Shown here: one piece after another, positions 1 to 8,807 of the stretch | How positions within the stretch are numbered: position 1 is the stretch's first letter | How the letters are laid out: the number at the start of each line of letters is the position of its first letter | DNA from: UBA1161 sp002311745 | GTDB lineage: Bacteria > Planctomycetota > Phycisphaerae > Tepidisphaerales > Tepidisphaeraceae | DNA: 64,000 nt | Direction: 5' to 3' | NCBI GenBank assembly: GCA_050018415.1 | Contig: JBEKAB010000009.1 | Location: forward strand, 1-64,000 | The notes under the pieces: generated by a model | What the model was told of the DNA's origin: nothing | The model's database searches: none | Seen by the model: the letters and a program-made list of their open reading frames with translations, nothing else | Position numbers and translations under genes: made by a program

Positions 1-2
1 GC

Positions 3-98
3 GACGTGCTGGAGGCGATCCAAACGCTGCTGAAAGCCGAATGGTCCGGCAAGGAAATCACGTTGCTGACCGACGTGATACCGATCAACACGTCATAA
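3..98 (+). CDS. C-terminal end of an unidentified protein (partial)
   Basis: An open frame enters from the left edge and ends at a TAA at 96-98, giving about 31 residues ending VIPINTS. The composition (EAIQTLLKAEW...) looks like real coding sequence, but too little is visible to assign a family. It points towards the convergent cardiolipin synthase gene. Confidence 0.4.
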   Translation, partial: DVLEAIQTLLKAEWSGKEITLLTDVIPINTS

Positions 99-141
99 AT
101 CATTGGCGCGACGGTAAACAGTTACGATAAGGGGGAGGAAT

Positions 142-187
142 AAGGGGGTCAGGACCCCTTTTTCCAAGAAGGGGGTCAGGACCCCTT
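142..187. repeat. Two copies of a palindromic 19-mer
   Basis: The 19-mer AAGGGGGTCAGGACCCCTT occurs at 142-160 and again at 169-187, 27 bp apart. Each copy contains the near-perfect palindrome GGGGTC-AG-GACCCC. Paired GGGGTCAGG-type palindromes of this sort are common between genes and beside REP-associated (Y1) transposases in environmental bacteria; no transposase is visible here. Confidence 0.75.
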
Positions 188-243
188 ATTGGACGGCCGC
201 TTGCGTAAAGAGGGAGAAAAGAACTCCCGTTCCTCTTCTGTTT

Positions 244-1674
244 TCACAGCAGCGGCGACAGAAGCGAAATGGCGCGGTCGGTGTACTGCGTGACGATCGG
301 CCGCTGCGCCCACCGGGCCGCGTCGATGCGATCCGACTGGCTCAGGTAATGGTGCTGAATGTCGCGCACCTGCTTGGTCACCTGCGGACCGTACAGCAGC
401 ACGCTCAGCTCGAAATTGAGATTGAAGCTGCGCACGTCAAGGTTGGCCGAGCCCATCAAGGTGAAGGCGTCGTCCACGGTGGCCGTCTTGGCGTGCAGCA
501 ATCCCGGCCGAAATAGATAAATGGCGACGTCCGCGTTGAGCAGGGCCTGGAAATGCGCCCTGCCGGCCGAGGAGGTCAGGAAATGATCGGGGCGTTGCGG
601 CAGGATGAGCGACACGTCCACGCCCCGGTCGGCCGCCATCATCAGTGCCAGCACCGCCGCCTCATCGGGCACAAAATACGGCGTGGTGATGGTCAACTGC
701 CGCCGCGAGCACTGGATGGCCGCCAGCAACAGCCGCCGATACGTCTCCCCGGGCCCCGTCGGGCCGGTGGGGACTGCCTGCACGGCGAGCTCCCCCGCCG
801 GGTCCAGCGACTGCGGCAGCGGAAGTTCCAACTCCTGGTTCGTCTCGAAAAACCAATCCTCGGCAAAGACCAGGGCCAGCTCGCTGACGATCGGACCCGC
901 CAGTCGCGTGGTGAGGTCAAACCACGGACCCCCGCGGCGTCCGCCGTAGCTGGGATCGATCAGATTGTGGCTTCCGACGTACGCCGCCTGACCGTCGATG
1001 ATGGCCAGCTTGCGGTGGTTCCGCAGGTCCATGCGCGCCAATCGCCGGCGAATCAGCGCCACCGGCAGAGCGGCCGCGACCTGCACGCCGCCGTTGACCA
1101 GCGTTTTCGCCAGCCCTCTGCGCCCGAAGAACACTCGCGACGCCACCGCATCGGCCAGCACCCGGCACTTCACCCCGCGCCGAGCCGCGCCAAGCAACGC
1201 ATCCACCACGCGCCGCGCCGGCGCGTCACAGGCGAAAATGTAGTACAACAAATGGACATGACTCTGCGCCGCCTCGATCTCCCCCACCAGGCGATCCGTG
1301 AACTGCCCGGCGTCGGGGAAAAATTCAACGCGGTTTCCGGCAAGCGCGGGCAGCCCGCTGATCCTCTGGGCCTGCAGGACCATCGGCTGATACGTCGGCC
1401 GCAGGTCGGGCGGCACCGTGTAGTTCTGGCGATCGGCGTGACGCTCGGGATCGCGGAAGCGCTGCACGATTTCCCGGTGCCGCTCGGCTCGCCGCGGCCC
1501 CAGCCGGCTCTCGCCCAACAGCACGTACAGCCCCACCCCGATGTACGGATGCAGAAACACAATCCCCAGCCACGCCAGCGACGCCCCCGGGGCAAATTCC
1601 CGCCGCAGAACCACGGGAATCATCATCAGCCGGATCACCCACCCGATGCTGGCGTAGACAATGAACCAGGACAT
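244..1674 (-). CDS. cls: Cardiolipin synthase (phospholipase D family)
   Basis: 476 residues, the usual length for bacterial cardiolipin synthase, a membrane enzyme that joins two phosphatidylglycerols into cardiolipin and glycerol. Two hydrophobic segments lie in the first 60 residues (PLDc_N-type anchor). Two HKD catalytic motifs follow: HRKLAIIDG near residue 221 and LHAKTATVDD near 391, each followed by a GS-N motif (GSHNL, GSANLD). The gene lies 15 nt downstream of the GH106 gene on the same strand, so it is probably co-transcribed with the rhamnose module, although a functional link is not obvious. Family assignment is firm; the exact phospholipid substrate is inferred. Confidence 0.9.
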   Translation of the reverse strand: MSWFIVYASIGWVIRLMMIPVVLRREFAPGASLAWLGIVFLHPYIGVGLYVLLGESRLGPRRAERHREIVQRFRDPERHADRQNYTVPPDLRPTYQPMVLQAQRISGLPALAGNRVEFFPDAGQFTDRLVGEIEAAQSHVHLLYYIFACDAPARRVVDALLGAARRGVKCRVLADAVASRVFFGRRGLAKTLVNGGVQVAAALPVALIRRRLARMDLRNHRKLAIIDGQAAYVGSHNLIDPSYGGRRGGPWFDLTTRLAGPIVSELALVFAEDWFFETNQELELPLPQSLDPAGELAVQAVPTGPTGPGETYRRLLLAAIQCSRRQLTITTPYFVPDEAAVLALMMAADRGVDVSLILPQRPDHFLTSSAGRAHFQALLNADVAIYLFRPGLLHAKTATVDDAFTLMGSANLDVRSFNLNFELSVLLYGPQVTKQVRDIQHHYLSQSDRIDAARWAQRPIVTQYTDRAISLLSPLL

Positions 1675-1689
1675 GTCGTTGCCCAGAGA

Positions 1690-4278
1690 TTACCCGCCGC
1701 CGCCCTCGCGGAAAAGCGGCGATAGCGGAATCAGCCGCACCGGACCGAGCAGCCCCGAATCGCGCAGCGGCCAATCCGAAGCATCCAGCGGCTCATGATG
1801 GATGCTCATGACGTTGGGCGGGTCTTGAAAAATCTTCCATTTGATCCCGCGCCGATCCATGTCCGCGATCCGGTTGGCCGCCACGTTGGTGACTTGCACT
1901 TCCAAAACGTTTCTCCCCGAGCGCAGATACCGCCCCACGTGCACGGCAAACGGCGGGGCAAACAAGGTCCCAACGGGCTTGCCGTTGAGCGTGACCTGCG
2001 CGCTCTCGCACACGTCCCCCAAATCCAAAAGCCAATCCCAAGCCTCGCCCCCGGGCCGATCGAACTCGATGCGATAGCGCGCCGTCCCGGCAAATCGATC
2101 GGCATCAGCGTCGCCCCGGCCGGTCCACGAGCTGGGCGTCTGCGTTTGGTACGGCGCCGGCAGCACCGGCCCGCCCTCGACAAAATCCACGTTCCACGTG
2201 CCATCGAGGTCCATTCCCTGGCCGGCCGTCCTCCAGTAGTTCCACGGCGGCCCTCCGACCCGCTCGCGGCTGAACGTGCGCAGGATGCACGATTCCCCGG
2301 GCTGCAGCTCCACCAAAACCCGAGCCCGGCCCTGGCCGTCGCGGTGCATGGCCGCGACACCGCGGCGGCCGGGGAACATCGGGTCCAGAATCACCACCGA
2401 TTTCGCCGGCCTCGCCAACGTGATCCACTGCGACACGGCGTAGCGGTTCCCATTCACCAGAAAATAATACTCGCCGCGATCCCAGCTCCGCCGGATAAAC
2501 CGAATTCCAAACTGCGCAAGCGTCTCCGGCTCCACGCCCGCCGCGGTCAACCGCTGGCGCATCGCCTGCGGCGAGGACTCCTGTTCAATCACCGCCGCGC
2601 CCGCCTGGGCCAGCTTCTGCAGTTGCTTGCGGGTTTCCGCAGGCACAAACCGGCACCTGGGCATGACGATGGCGCGATAATCGTTGCCGCCCAGTCTCAC
2701 GCGGCCGCTCTTGGCCACCGCGTTTTGCAGCATCGCATCCGAAACCTCGTCGTAGCCGTACCCCTGCTCCCAAAGAAACATCGCCGTCTCATACGCCGGC
2801 ATCGAGCGCATCCATCCGCCGCCGATCTTCAGCGGCATCAGCAGGTGCTTGGGCGAGTGCCACAGGTCCTCGATGGGCAGGTACAGCAGCACGTCGTTGT
2901 CCGGCTTTCCCGACTGCAAAATGGACTGGCACCGGGTGATGTAATCGCAGAATGCCGGCAGGTGGCGCCACAGTCCCCCCTGAGGATTGAAATCCACCGA
3001 GGCGTAAAACACCCAGCCGGGCCAGGGCGCATCCTTGGGCGAATACGGCATCCCGTGAAAGACAATGTGATTGACCCCCGCCAGAAAAAGGAAATCCGCC
3101 TCGCGTTTGGCCTGAGCCAGCGTCGCCTGGAACTGCTCGTCCAGCCAGGTGAACGACTCGGCCGAGGTCAGATTCTTCCCGCTGCCATGCGCGGCCGACG
3201 AGGCGCACTTGTGCACCGGGATGTTCTCTTCGGCAAAGCCCTCGTAGCACTCGGTCTCGGGAATGTCGGCCGCCGCGTACAGGTCCAGAATGTTGCACGG
3301 CGCCCCGTGCGCCTGCTCGCGGGCCAGCATCCCGTGGCGATGACACCAATCCACCCAGTGCCGCACGTAGTCCATGTGCAACTGGGCCATCGTCCGCCGA
3401 TAATCCCACTGGACCCGCGCCACCACGTCCTGCGACCCTTCGCCCATCAGAGCCGGCAGTTGCGTCCGCAGGTCGTAACCGCGACGCGACTGAAATTGCC
3501 GGAACAAATCGTTCGTCCAGTCGCCGACGTACTCGTACGAATCATGGAACTGCGCTCGCGGCATCCGCCCGTGGTAGGAGGCGAACGCCGCGTCGAAGCG
3601 CGATAAATAGCGGTCGACGGCCGCAGCCGAAAACGGATCCAGCACCGACCCCTCGCCGCCGGGGGCCGCTCGCTTCACCTTTTGCGCCGGACCGACCTGC
3701 GCCACCACATAAATCCGCCACTGGCCCGGCGGCGCCGTCCAATCCAGCTTGCCGTCCTTGGCCTTGCCCGTCAGATCGATCTGCTCGCCCTTATCCGAAA
3801 TCCCCCACACGCAGCGCAGGCGATCGGTCGGCAGCGCCTGTTCCAACCGTGCCCCGCCCGCCACCTCGTATCGCCGCAAAAGAGCATTAGAGGATGCATC
3901 ATCTCTGGAAACGTTCGGCCCGCCCATGGGCCAGCCGGTGCCCGTGGTCATGTCCACGCCCATGTCCAGCCGCTTCGCTCGGGCGGTCGTGACCTCCAAC
4001 ATCTGCATCCACCTGGGCGCGAGAAAATCGATGTACCGATCCTCGTAGCCCCGCGCCCCATAGATCGGGCAGATTTCCACGCCGCCGATCCCCGCCTGAT
4101 GGTATTGCCCCAGCAGATCGGTCAGATTCTGCTTGTCCACGGCGCTGCCCATCCACCACCAGCGCGTCCACGGGCGCGACTGCTGCGTCGGCTTGGGCCA
4201 CGCCAGCGGATCGGACGCGCACGCCGTCACTAGGCAAAGCAACAATGCCGTCAGAAGTTGATGGAGGCGCGATCGCAT
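1690..4278 (-). CDS. GH106 alpha-L-rhamnosidase, lipoprotein
   Basis: 862 residues. The N-terminus carries a lipoprotein signal (hydrophobic LLTALLLC followed by the lipobox LVTAC), so the enzyme is probably membrane-anchored outside the cytoplasm. The segment RWWWMGSAVDKQNLTDLL and the following GGVEICPIYG are typical of the start of GH106 catalytic domains, which remove terminal alpha-L-rhamnose. A C-terminal jelly-roll-like region (about 690-850, WNVDFVEGGP... to VEVQVTNVAANRI) fits the beta-sandwich domains of the family. The gene begins 6 nt after the binding-protein stop of a rhamnose-type ABC importer, a context that supports hydrolysis plus uptake of rhamnose. Confidence 0.87.
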   Translation of the reverse strand: MRSRLHQLLTALLLCLVTACASDPLAWPKPTQQSRPWTRWWWMGSAVDKQNLTDLLGQYHQAGIGGVEICPIYGARGYEDRYIDFLAPRWMQMLEVTTARAKRLDMGVDMTTGTGWPMGGPNVSRDDASSNALLRRYEVAGGARLEQALPTDRLRCVWGISDKGEQIDLTGKAKDGKLDWTAPPGQWRIYVVAQVGPAQKVKRAAPGGEGSVLDPFSAAAVDRYLSRFDAAFASYHGRMPRAQFHDSYEYVGDWTNDLFRQFQSRRGYDLRTQLPALMGEGSQDVVARVQWDYRRTMAQLHMDYVRHWVDWCHRHGMLAREQAHGAPCNILDLYAAADIPETECYEGFAEENIPVHKCASSAAHGSGKNLTSAESFTWLDEQFQATLAQAKREADFLFLAGVNHIVFHGMPYSPKDAPWPGWVFYASVDFNPQGGLWRHLPAFCDYITRCQSILQSGKPDNDVLLYLPIEDLWHSPKHLLMPLKIGGGWMRSMPAYETAMFLWEQGYGYDEVSDAMLQNAVAKSGRVRLGGNDYRAIVMPRCRFVPAETRKQLQKLAQAGAAVIEQESSPQAMRQRLTAAGVEPETLAQFGIRFIRRSWDRGEYYFLVNGNRYAVSQWITLARPAKSVVILDPMFPGRRGVAAMHRDGQGRARVLVELQPGESCILRTFSRERVGGPPWNYWRTAGQGMDLDGTWNVDFVEGGPVLPAPYQTQTPSSWTGRGDADADRFAGTARYRIEFDRPGGEAWDWLLDLGDVCESAQVTLNGKPVGTLFAPPFAVHVGRYLRSGRNVLEVQVTNVAANRIADMDRRGIKWKIFQDPPNVMSIHHEPLDASDWPLRDSGLLGPVRLIPLSPLFREGGGG

Positions 4279-4284
4279 CCCAAT

Positions 4285-6297
4285 TCAAAAATCAAACTGA
4301 TCGATATTCGACTTCGTTAACCAGAACGGCGCGCCCAGCAGCACGTCATCTCCCCGCACCTGCATTCGCCCCAGCCGACCCGCCTCCAGCGACGTCTGCC
4401 CCGGCGCCAGCGTTCCTCGCGCCAGCGCATCGGCCGCGTACACCGTCAAATAGCCCAGGTCCATCGTGTTCCACAAAATGACCGCATCGGTGATCCCCTC
4501 GTGCACGTACGGCTTGTTCTCATTGGGCAAACCCAGTCCGACGACCTTGACGTCGTTGCGCCCCGACTGCTTGACCGCCTCGGCCGCGCCCGGCGCCGCC
4601 GGCGAGCAGATCGCCATGATCAGCTTCACCTCCGGATGCACGTTCAGGATCGTCCGCGCCTGCTCGAACGCCTTGGCCTGCTGATCGTCGCACGGCTGGA
4701 AATCCACCAAATGAATCTCCGGATACGCGGTGGCCAGGCGCTGCTCGATGTATTTTTTCCATTCGTTCTGATTGGCCGCCGTCAGGGACGCCGTGATGAT
4801 GGCAAAATCGCCCCGGCCGTCCATCGACTTGGCCGCGGCGTCCATCAGCGCCTGGCCGATCCCCTGCGGCGTGGCTTGATTGACGAAAAAGTCGCGCGCA
4901 TCCCGATCGGCATCCGCATCCCACGTGATCACCTTGATCCCGCACTGCCTTGCCTTTCGCAACGCCGTGGAGAGTCCGCCGCGGTTTTCCACCGAGACGG
5001 CAATCACATCCACGCCGCGGGTGATCCACGTCTCGACGATCTCGTTCTGCCGCGCCGGATCGCTGTCCATCGGGCCATCCCACAGCAGCTTCACGCCCAG
5101 CTCATCGGCCGCTTCCGCCGCGCCCTTCTGGCACGCGATGAAATACGCGTTGCCCTTGCTCTTGGGCATCATGGCGATGGTGAGCCGCTTGCCCGCCTCC
5201 CGCGGCCTACCCTGGGCAGCCAGTTGCCGCGAGAACGATTGATACATGAGAAAGTTGCCGCCGGTGATGATCGCCGCCGCCGCCAGGATGACGATGACCA
5301 ACACCGCAAGCTGCGTGTTTCGCATGATCGGTTCCTCGGCTCTGCCGCGCTGCCGCCGCCCCGCCGCGCCGCCGCGCGGCCGCCAGTCGATCCCAATCGC
5401 CGCCAGCAGCAGCACGCCTTTCAATATCCCCGCCAACTCCGGTGAACGATCCGCCAAACGCAGCCCGTTGTCCAGTAGCGCGATGGCCAACAGACCCAGG
5501 ACCGTGCCGAGGACGCTGGCCCTGCCGCCGAAGATGCTCGTGCCGCCCAGCACCACCGCCGTGATCGCCGCCAGCTCGTAGCCCATCCCCGCATCGGCCT
5601 TGGCCTGCCCGACGCGAGCCACGTAAATCAACGCCGCCGCGGCCGCGCACAGCCCCGACAGCACGTACACCGCCGCCAGCTTTCGCCCCACCGCGATCCC
5701 CGCCCACCGCGCCCCTTGCGGCGAATATCCGATGGCCGACAGGGCCCTGCCCAGCGCGGAACGATGCACCAGCAGATAGAAAAACACCGCCGCCGCCACC
5801 AGCACCGGAACCTGCGCCGGGATCGGCCCCCAATACCCCTGGCCCAAGAGCAAAAACGATCGCGGGAAATTCGTGAAATTGTCCACCCCACCGGTCATTC
5901 CCTCGGCGATCCCGCGAAACAGCGAGAACGAACCCAGCGTCACGATCAGCGGCGGAATGCCGCGCGTAATCAGCAACGCGTTGATCCCGCCGCACAGTGC
6001 GCCTACGCCCAGCGTGATCGCCGCCGCCTCGCTGGGCCCAAGTCCCCCGTCGCGCCACAGCTTGCCGAAAACCACCGCGCAAAGCCCCAGCAGCGAGCCG
6101 ACGGACAAGTCGAGCCCCCCGGACAAGATCACCGCCGTTTGCGCCAGCGCGATCAGCCCCAGCTCCACGTTCAGCCGCGGAATTTGCAGCAGATTTGCCA
6201 GCGTGAAAAAGTGCGTGCCGATTCGCCCAAAAATGATCACCTCGCCGGCCACGATGGCCAGCAGCACCCATCGCTGGACGGCGGCGCGGCGGCTCAT
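4285..6297 (-). CDS. Rhamnose-type ABC transporter permease fused to substrate-binding protein
   Basis: One uninterrupted frame of 670 codons. Residues 1 to about 310 are a CUT2 (RbsC/RhaP-like) permease with the GGLDLSVGS motif and a normal C-terminal region (LKGVLLLAAIGIDWRPR). An Arg-rich linker (GRRQRGRAEEP) follows. From residue 325 comes a complete RhaS-like periplasmic binding protein with its own N-terminal hydrophobic segment (LAVLVIVILAAAAII) and the RhaS-like stretches ITASLTAANQNEWKKYI and LGLPNENKPYVHEGI. The start overlaps the upstream permease stop (ATGA). A good ribosome-binding site precedes the internal ATG at 5325, so the 346-residue binding protein may also be made separately. 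Rhamnose specificity is inferred from sequence resemblance and the adjacent GH106 gene. Confidence 0.85.
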   Translation of the reverse strand: MSRRAAVQRWVLLAIVAGEVIIFGRIGTHFFTLANLLQIPRLNVELGLIALAQTAVILSGGLDLSVGSLLGLCAVVFGKLWRDGGLGPSEAAAITLGVGALCGGINALLITRGIPPLIVTLGSFSLFRGIAEGMTGGVDNFTNFPRSFLLLGQGYWGPIPAQVPVLVAAAVFFYLLVHRSALGRALSAIGYSPQGARWAGIAVGRKLAAVYVLSGLCAAAAALIYVARVGQAKADAGMGYELAAITAVVLGGTSIFGGRASVLGTVLGLLAIALLDNGLRLADRSPELAGILKGVLLLAAIGIDWRPRGGAAGRRQRGRAEEPIMRNTQLAVLVIVILAAAAIITGGNFLMYQSFSRQLAAQGRPREAGKRLTIAMMPKSKGNAYFIACQKGAAEAADELGVKLLWDGPMDSDPARQNEIVETWITRGVDVIAVSVENRGGLSTALRKARQCGIKVITWDADADRDARDFFVNQATPQGIGQALMDAAAKSMDGRGDFAIITASLTAANQNEWKKYIEQRLATAYPEIHLVDFQPCDDQQAKAFEQARTILNVHPEVKLIMAICSPAAPGAAEAVKQSGRNDVKVVGLGLPNENKPYVHEGITDAVILWNTMDLGYLTVYAADALARGTLAPGQTSLEAGRLGRMQVRGDDVLLGAPFWLTKSNIDQFDF
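5333..5337 (-). promoter_or_regulatory. Internal ribosome-binding site before the binding-protein ATG
   Basis: On the minus strand, GAGGA lies 7 nt upstream of an in-frame ATG at 5325-5323. That ATG would start a free 346-residue RhaS-like binding protein (4285-5325), although the permease frame runs into it without a stop. The site argues that the two parts were, or still are, separate products. Confidence 0.6.
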
Positions 6298-7220
6298 CTG
6301 CCCCTCCGCAGTCCATCCACGGCCACCGCCAGCAGAATGATCAGACCCTGGATCGCCCGTTCCCATTGCGCTTGCAGATGCAGAAACGTCAGCGCGGGCG
6401 CGATGCTGACCAAAAGCGCCACGCCGATCAGCGTCCCCAGCATGGTGCCGCGCCCGCCGGCGATCGCCGTGCCTCCAACCACGACCGCCGCGATCACCTG
6501 AAGTTCCAGCCCGCGGCCGGCGCTTGCGTCCACGTGGGGAAATCGGATGGCGTTGAGCAGCGCCGCCACAGCCGCCAGTGCGCCCATGAGGACAAACACC
6601 CCGAAGACGACGCGGCGTGGCCGCAGGCCCGCCAGGCGTGCCGATTCGCGGTCGCACCCCACGGCGTACACCGCCCGCCCCGCAGCCAGCCACCGCGTCC
6701 CCGCCGCGAAAATCACCAGCAACCCCAGCGCCGCCGCCATCAGCAACCATTCGCCGCCGTGCTGCGAGAATCCCAGCCATTGGAAATCCGCCGGCAGACC
6801 GCTCACCTCGGCCCCCTGCCGCGCCCACCGCAGGCCCTGATCCAGGATCACCATGCTGGCCAGAGTCACCACGATGGATGGCATCCCCGCAAACGCCACC
6901 AAGGCGCCGTTGACCGCGCCCACGACCATCCCCGCGCCGACGGCCGCGGCCGCGGCCCACGGCATCGGCCAACCCGACTTCGCCGCCACCGCCGCCACGA
7001 TCCCGCACACCGAAAACAGCGAGCCGATGGAAATGTCGATCTCCCGAGCCACGATGACCAGCGTCATCCCCACCGCCGCCACCAGCACCGGCGCCGCCGC
7101 CACCCACAGGCCGTGGAATTGTTCGTGGAAAAATCCCGGCGCATAAATCCGCAGCGCCGCCAGCAGCGCCGCATAAACCGCCGCCAGGCCCAGCTCACGC
7201 CGATACCGCGCCAGTCCCAT
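6294..7220 (-). CDS. Rhamnose-type ABC transporter permease
   Basis: 308 residues from the ATG at 7220, which sits 7 nt after GGGAG; an adjoining GTG at 7223 is an alternative. It is a multi-spanning CUT2-family permease with the motif VAREIDISIGS (compare GGLDLSVGS in the next gene) and the conserved cytoplasmic loop VVVGGTAIAGGRGTMLGTLIG near the C-terminus. It overlaps the ATPase stop upstream and the next permease start downstream by a few nt, so translation is coupled. It would pair with the fused permease to form the heterodimeric channel of a RhaTPQS-type importer. Confidence 0.85.
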   Translation of the reverse strand: MGLARYRRELGLAAVYAALLAALRIYAPGFFHEQFHGLWVAAAPVLVAAVGMTLVIVAREIDISIGSLFSVCGIVAAVAAKSGWPMPWAAAAAVGAGMVVGAVNGALVAFAGMPSIVVTLASMVILDQGLRWARQGAEVSGLPADFQWLGFSQHGGEWLLMAAALGLLVIFAAGTRWLAAGRAVYAVGCDRESARLAGLRPRRVVFGVFVLMGALAAVAALLNAIRFPHVDASAGRGLELQVIAAVVVGGTAIAGGRGTMLGTLIGVALLVSIAPALTFLHLQAQWERAIQGLIILLAVAVDGLRRGR

Positions 7221-8728
7221 CACGCCGCTCCCGCCTGCCCCTGCCCGCCGCCCAGCGCCATCTCCAACACGCCCTCCTGCGTCGCCTGGGCGGCATCCAA
7301 AACGCCGATCACCGTCCCCCGCGCCATCACCGCGATCCGGTCGCTCACCCCCAGCACTTCCGGCAATTCCGAGCTGATCATGACCACCGCCATCCCGCGC
7401 GCGGCCATCTCGCTCATCAGTCGATGTATCTCCACCTTCGCGCTCACGTCCACGCCCTGCGTGGGTTCATCCAGGATCAGCACCGCCGGCCGCGCCGCCA
7501 GCCAGCGCGACAACGCCACCTTCTGCTGATTGCCCCCGGAAAGCTCCTCCACCGGCGTGCGTAGCGACGGCATCCGCGTCATCACCCGCCGCGCCCACCC
7601 GGCCGCGATCTCCTCCTCTTCCCCGCGGCGGATCAGCCCAAACCGGCTCACCTGCCGCAAAATCGCCAGCGTCGTGTTGGCCGCGACGGAAAACTCGCCG
7701 ATCACCCCGTGCCGCCGCCGATCCTCCGGAACGTACGCGATCCCCAGCTCGATCGCCCGCCGCGGAGACCTGATCCGCACCGCCTTGCCACGCAGCAAAA
7801 TCCGCCCCCGATCCGCCGGCGTCAGCCCGAACAGAATCCGCGCCAATTCCGTTCGCCCCGCCCCCACCAACCCGGCGATCCCCAGAATCTCACCGCCGCG
7901 CACGCTCAAATTCACGTCCTTCACGCCCGACTTTCGGCGTCCCAGCCCGCGCATTTCCAAAACCACCTCCCCCGCCGTCGCCGCCACCTTGGGATACACC
8001 GCGTCCACCGGCCGGCCCACCATCAGCCGCACCAGTTCCCCCCGCGCCGCCGCCTCCATCGCCAGCGTCGCCACCTGCCGCCCGTCCCGCAGCACCGTCA
8101 CGCGATCCGCAATCCGCGGCAATTCCTCCAGCCGAGGCGAAATATACACCATCCCCACCCCGCCCTTGCGCAGCTCGCCGATCAACGCAAACAGATTCTC
8201 GATCTCACGCTGTCCCAGAGAGGCCGTCGGCTCATCGAAGATCAGGTAGTTGGCCCCGCTGCCCAGCGCCGCCGCGATCTCCACAAGCTGCTGCTGCGGC
8301 ATGCTCAAGCCACCCGCCAGCGCCTCCGGCTCCACCCCCGCCGCCGCCCCCACGCGCTGCAACAGCTCCCTCGCCCGCCGCCGCCGATCCCGCCACGAAA
8401 TCCATCTCCACAGCCCCCCGCGTTCCAGTCGCAAGGCCAAGTTCTCCATCACCGTCAGATCCGCCAGCAGCGCCGGCTGCTGATAGATCGCCGCCACGCC
8501 CAACGCCCGCGCCGCCGCGGGGGCGTATTTGCGCACAGCATGCCCATCGATTTCGACGCTGCCCTCATCCGGCGTGATCGCCCCGGTGATGATCTTCACC
8601 AACGTGGATTTCCCCGCCCCGTTTTCGCCGATCAGCGCATGCACCTGCGCGCGTGCCAGCTCCAAGCTGACGTTCCTCAGCGCCACCACGCCGCCAAACG
8701 ATTTACTGATGCCTGTCAGCCTGAGCAT
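7220..8728 (-). CDS. Sugar ABC transporter ATP-binding protein (rhamnose type)
   Basis: 502 residues, the standard length for the tandem-ATPase subunit of CUT2 sugar importers. The first nucleotide-binding domain has Walker A GENGAGKST (34-42) and Walker B LIFDEPTASLG. The second has the degenerate P-loop GLVGAGRTEL, the signature LSGGNQQKVALSRWL and Walker B LILDEPTQGVD. Asymmetry of this kind is normal in the RbsA/RhaT family. It is the first gene of the minus-strand rhamnose operon and has a promoter-like sequence immediately upstream. It couples ATP hydrolysis to uptake through the two following permeases. Confidence 0.88.
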   Translation of the reverse strand: MLRLTGISKSFGGVVALRNVSLELARAQVHALIGENGAGKSTLVKIITGAITPDEGSVEIDGHAVRKYAPAAARALGVAAIYQQPALLADLTVMENLALRLERGGLWRWISWRDRRRRARELLQRVGAAAGVEPEALAGGLSMPQQQLVEIAAALGSGANYLIFDEPTASLGQREIENLFALIGELRKGGVGMVYISPRLEELPRIADRVTVLRDGRQVATLAMEAAARGELVRLMVGRPVDAVYPKVAATAGEVVLEMRGLGRRKSGVKDVNLSVRGGEILGIAGLVGAGRTELARILFGLTPADRGRILLRGKAVRIRSPRRAIELGIAYVPEDRRRHGVIGEFSVAANTTLAILRQVSRFGLIRRGEEEEIAAGWARRVMTRMPSLRTPVEELSGGNQQKVALSRWLAARPAVLILDEPTQGVDVSAKVEIHRLMSEMAARGMAVVMISSELPEVLGVSDRIAVMARGTVIGVLDAAQATQEGVLEMALGGGQGQAGAA

Positions 8729-8755
8729 GCATCGGCTTTATGGAATTGTGCGGCG

Positions 8756-8783
8756 ATTGTATCTGCCCGCCCATCGGGACCAA
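8756..8783 (-). promoter_or_regulatory. Sigma70-type promoter for the rhamnose operon
   Basis: Read on the minus strand: -35 TTGGTC (8783-8778), a 16-nt spacer, and -10 TACAAT (8761-8756). This would start transcription about 20 nt before the ATPase ATG at 8728. No operator was recognised. Confidence 0.5.
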
Positions 8784-8807
8784 AACAAAATGCAATCGCA
8801 GAGACGG

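Noticed and set aside
553..1725. Long plus-strand open frame (390 codons) opposite cls
   Set aside because: It is the antisense shadow of the GC-rich cls gene: rich in Arg, Gln, His and Pro, with no domain. The minus-strand frame has both HKD motifs.
1795..3606. 603-codon plus-strand frame opposite the GH106 gene
   Set aside because: Composition (Arg/His/Pro-rich) and lack of any motif mark it as an antisense shadow; the GH106 frame is clear.
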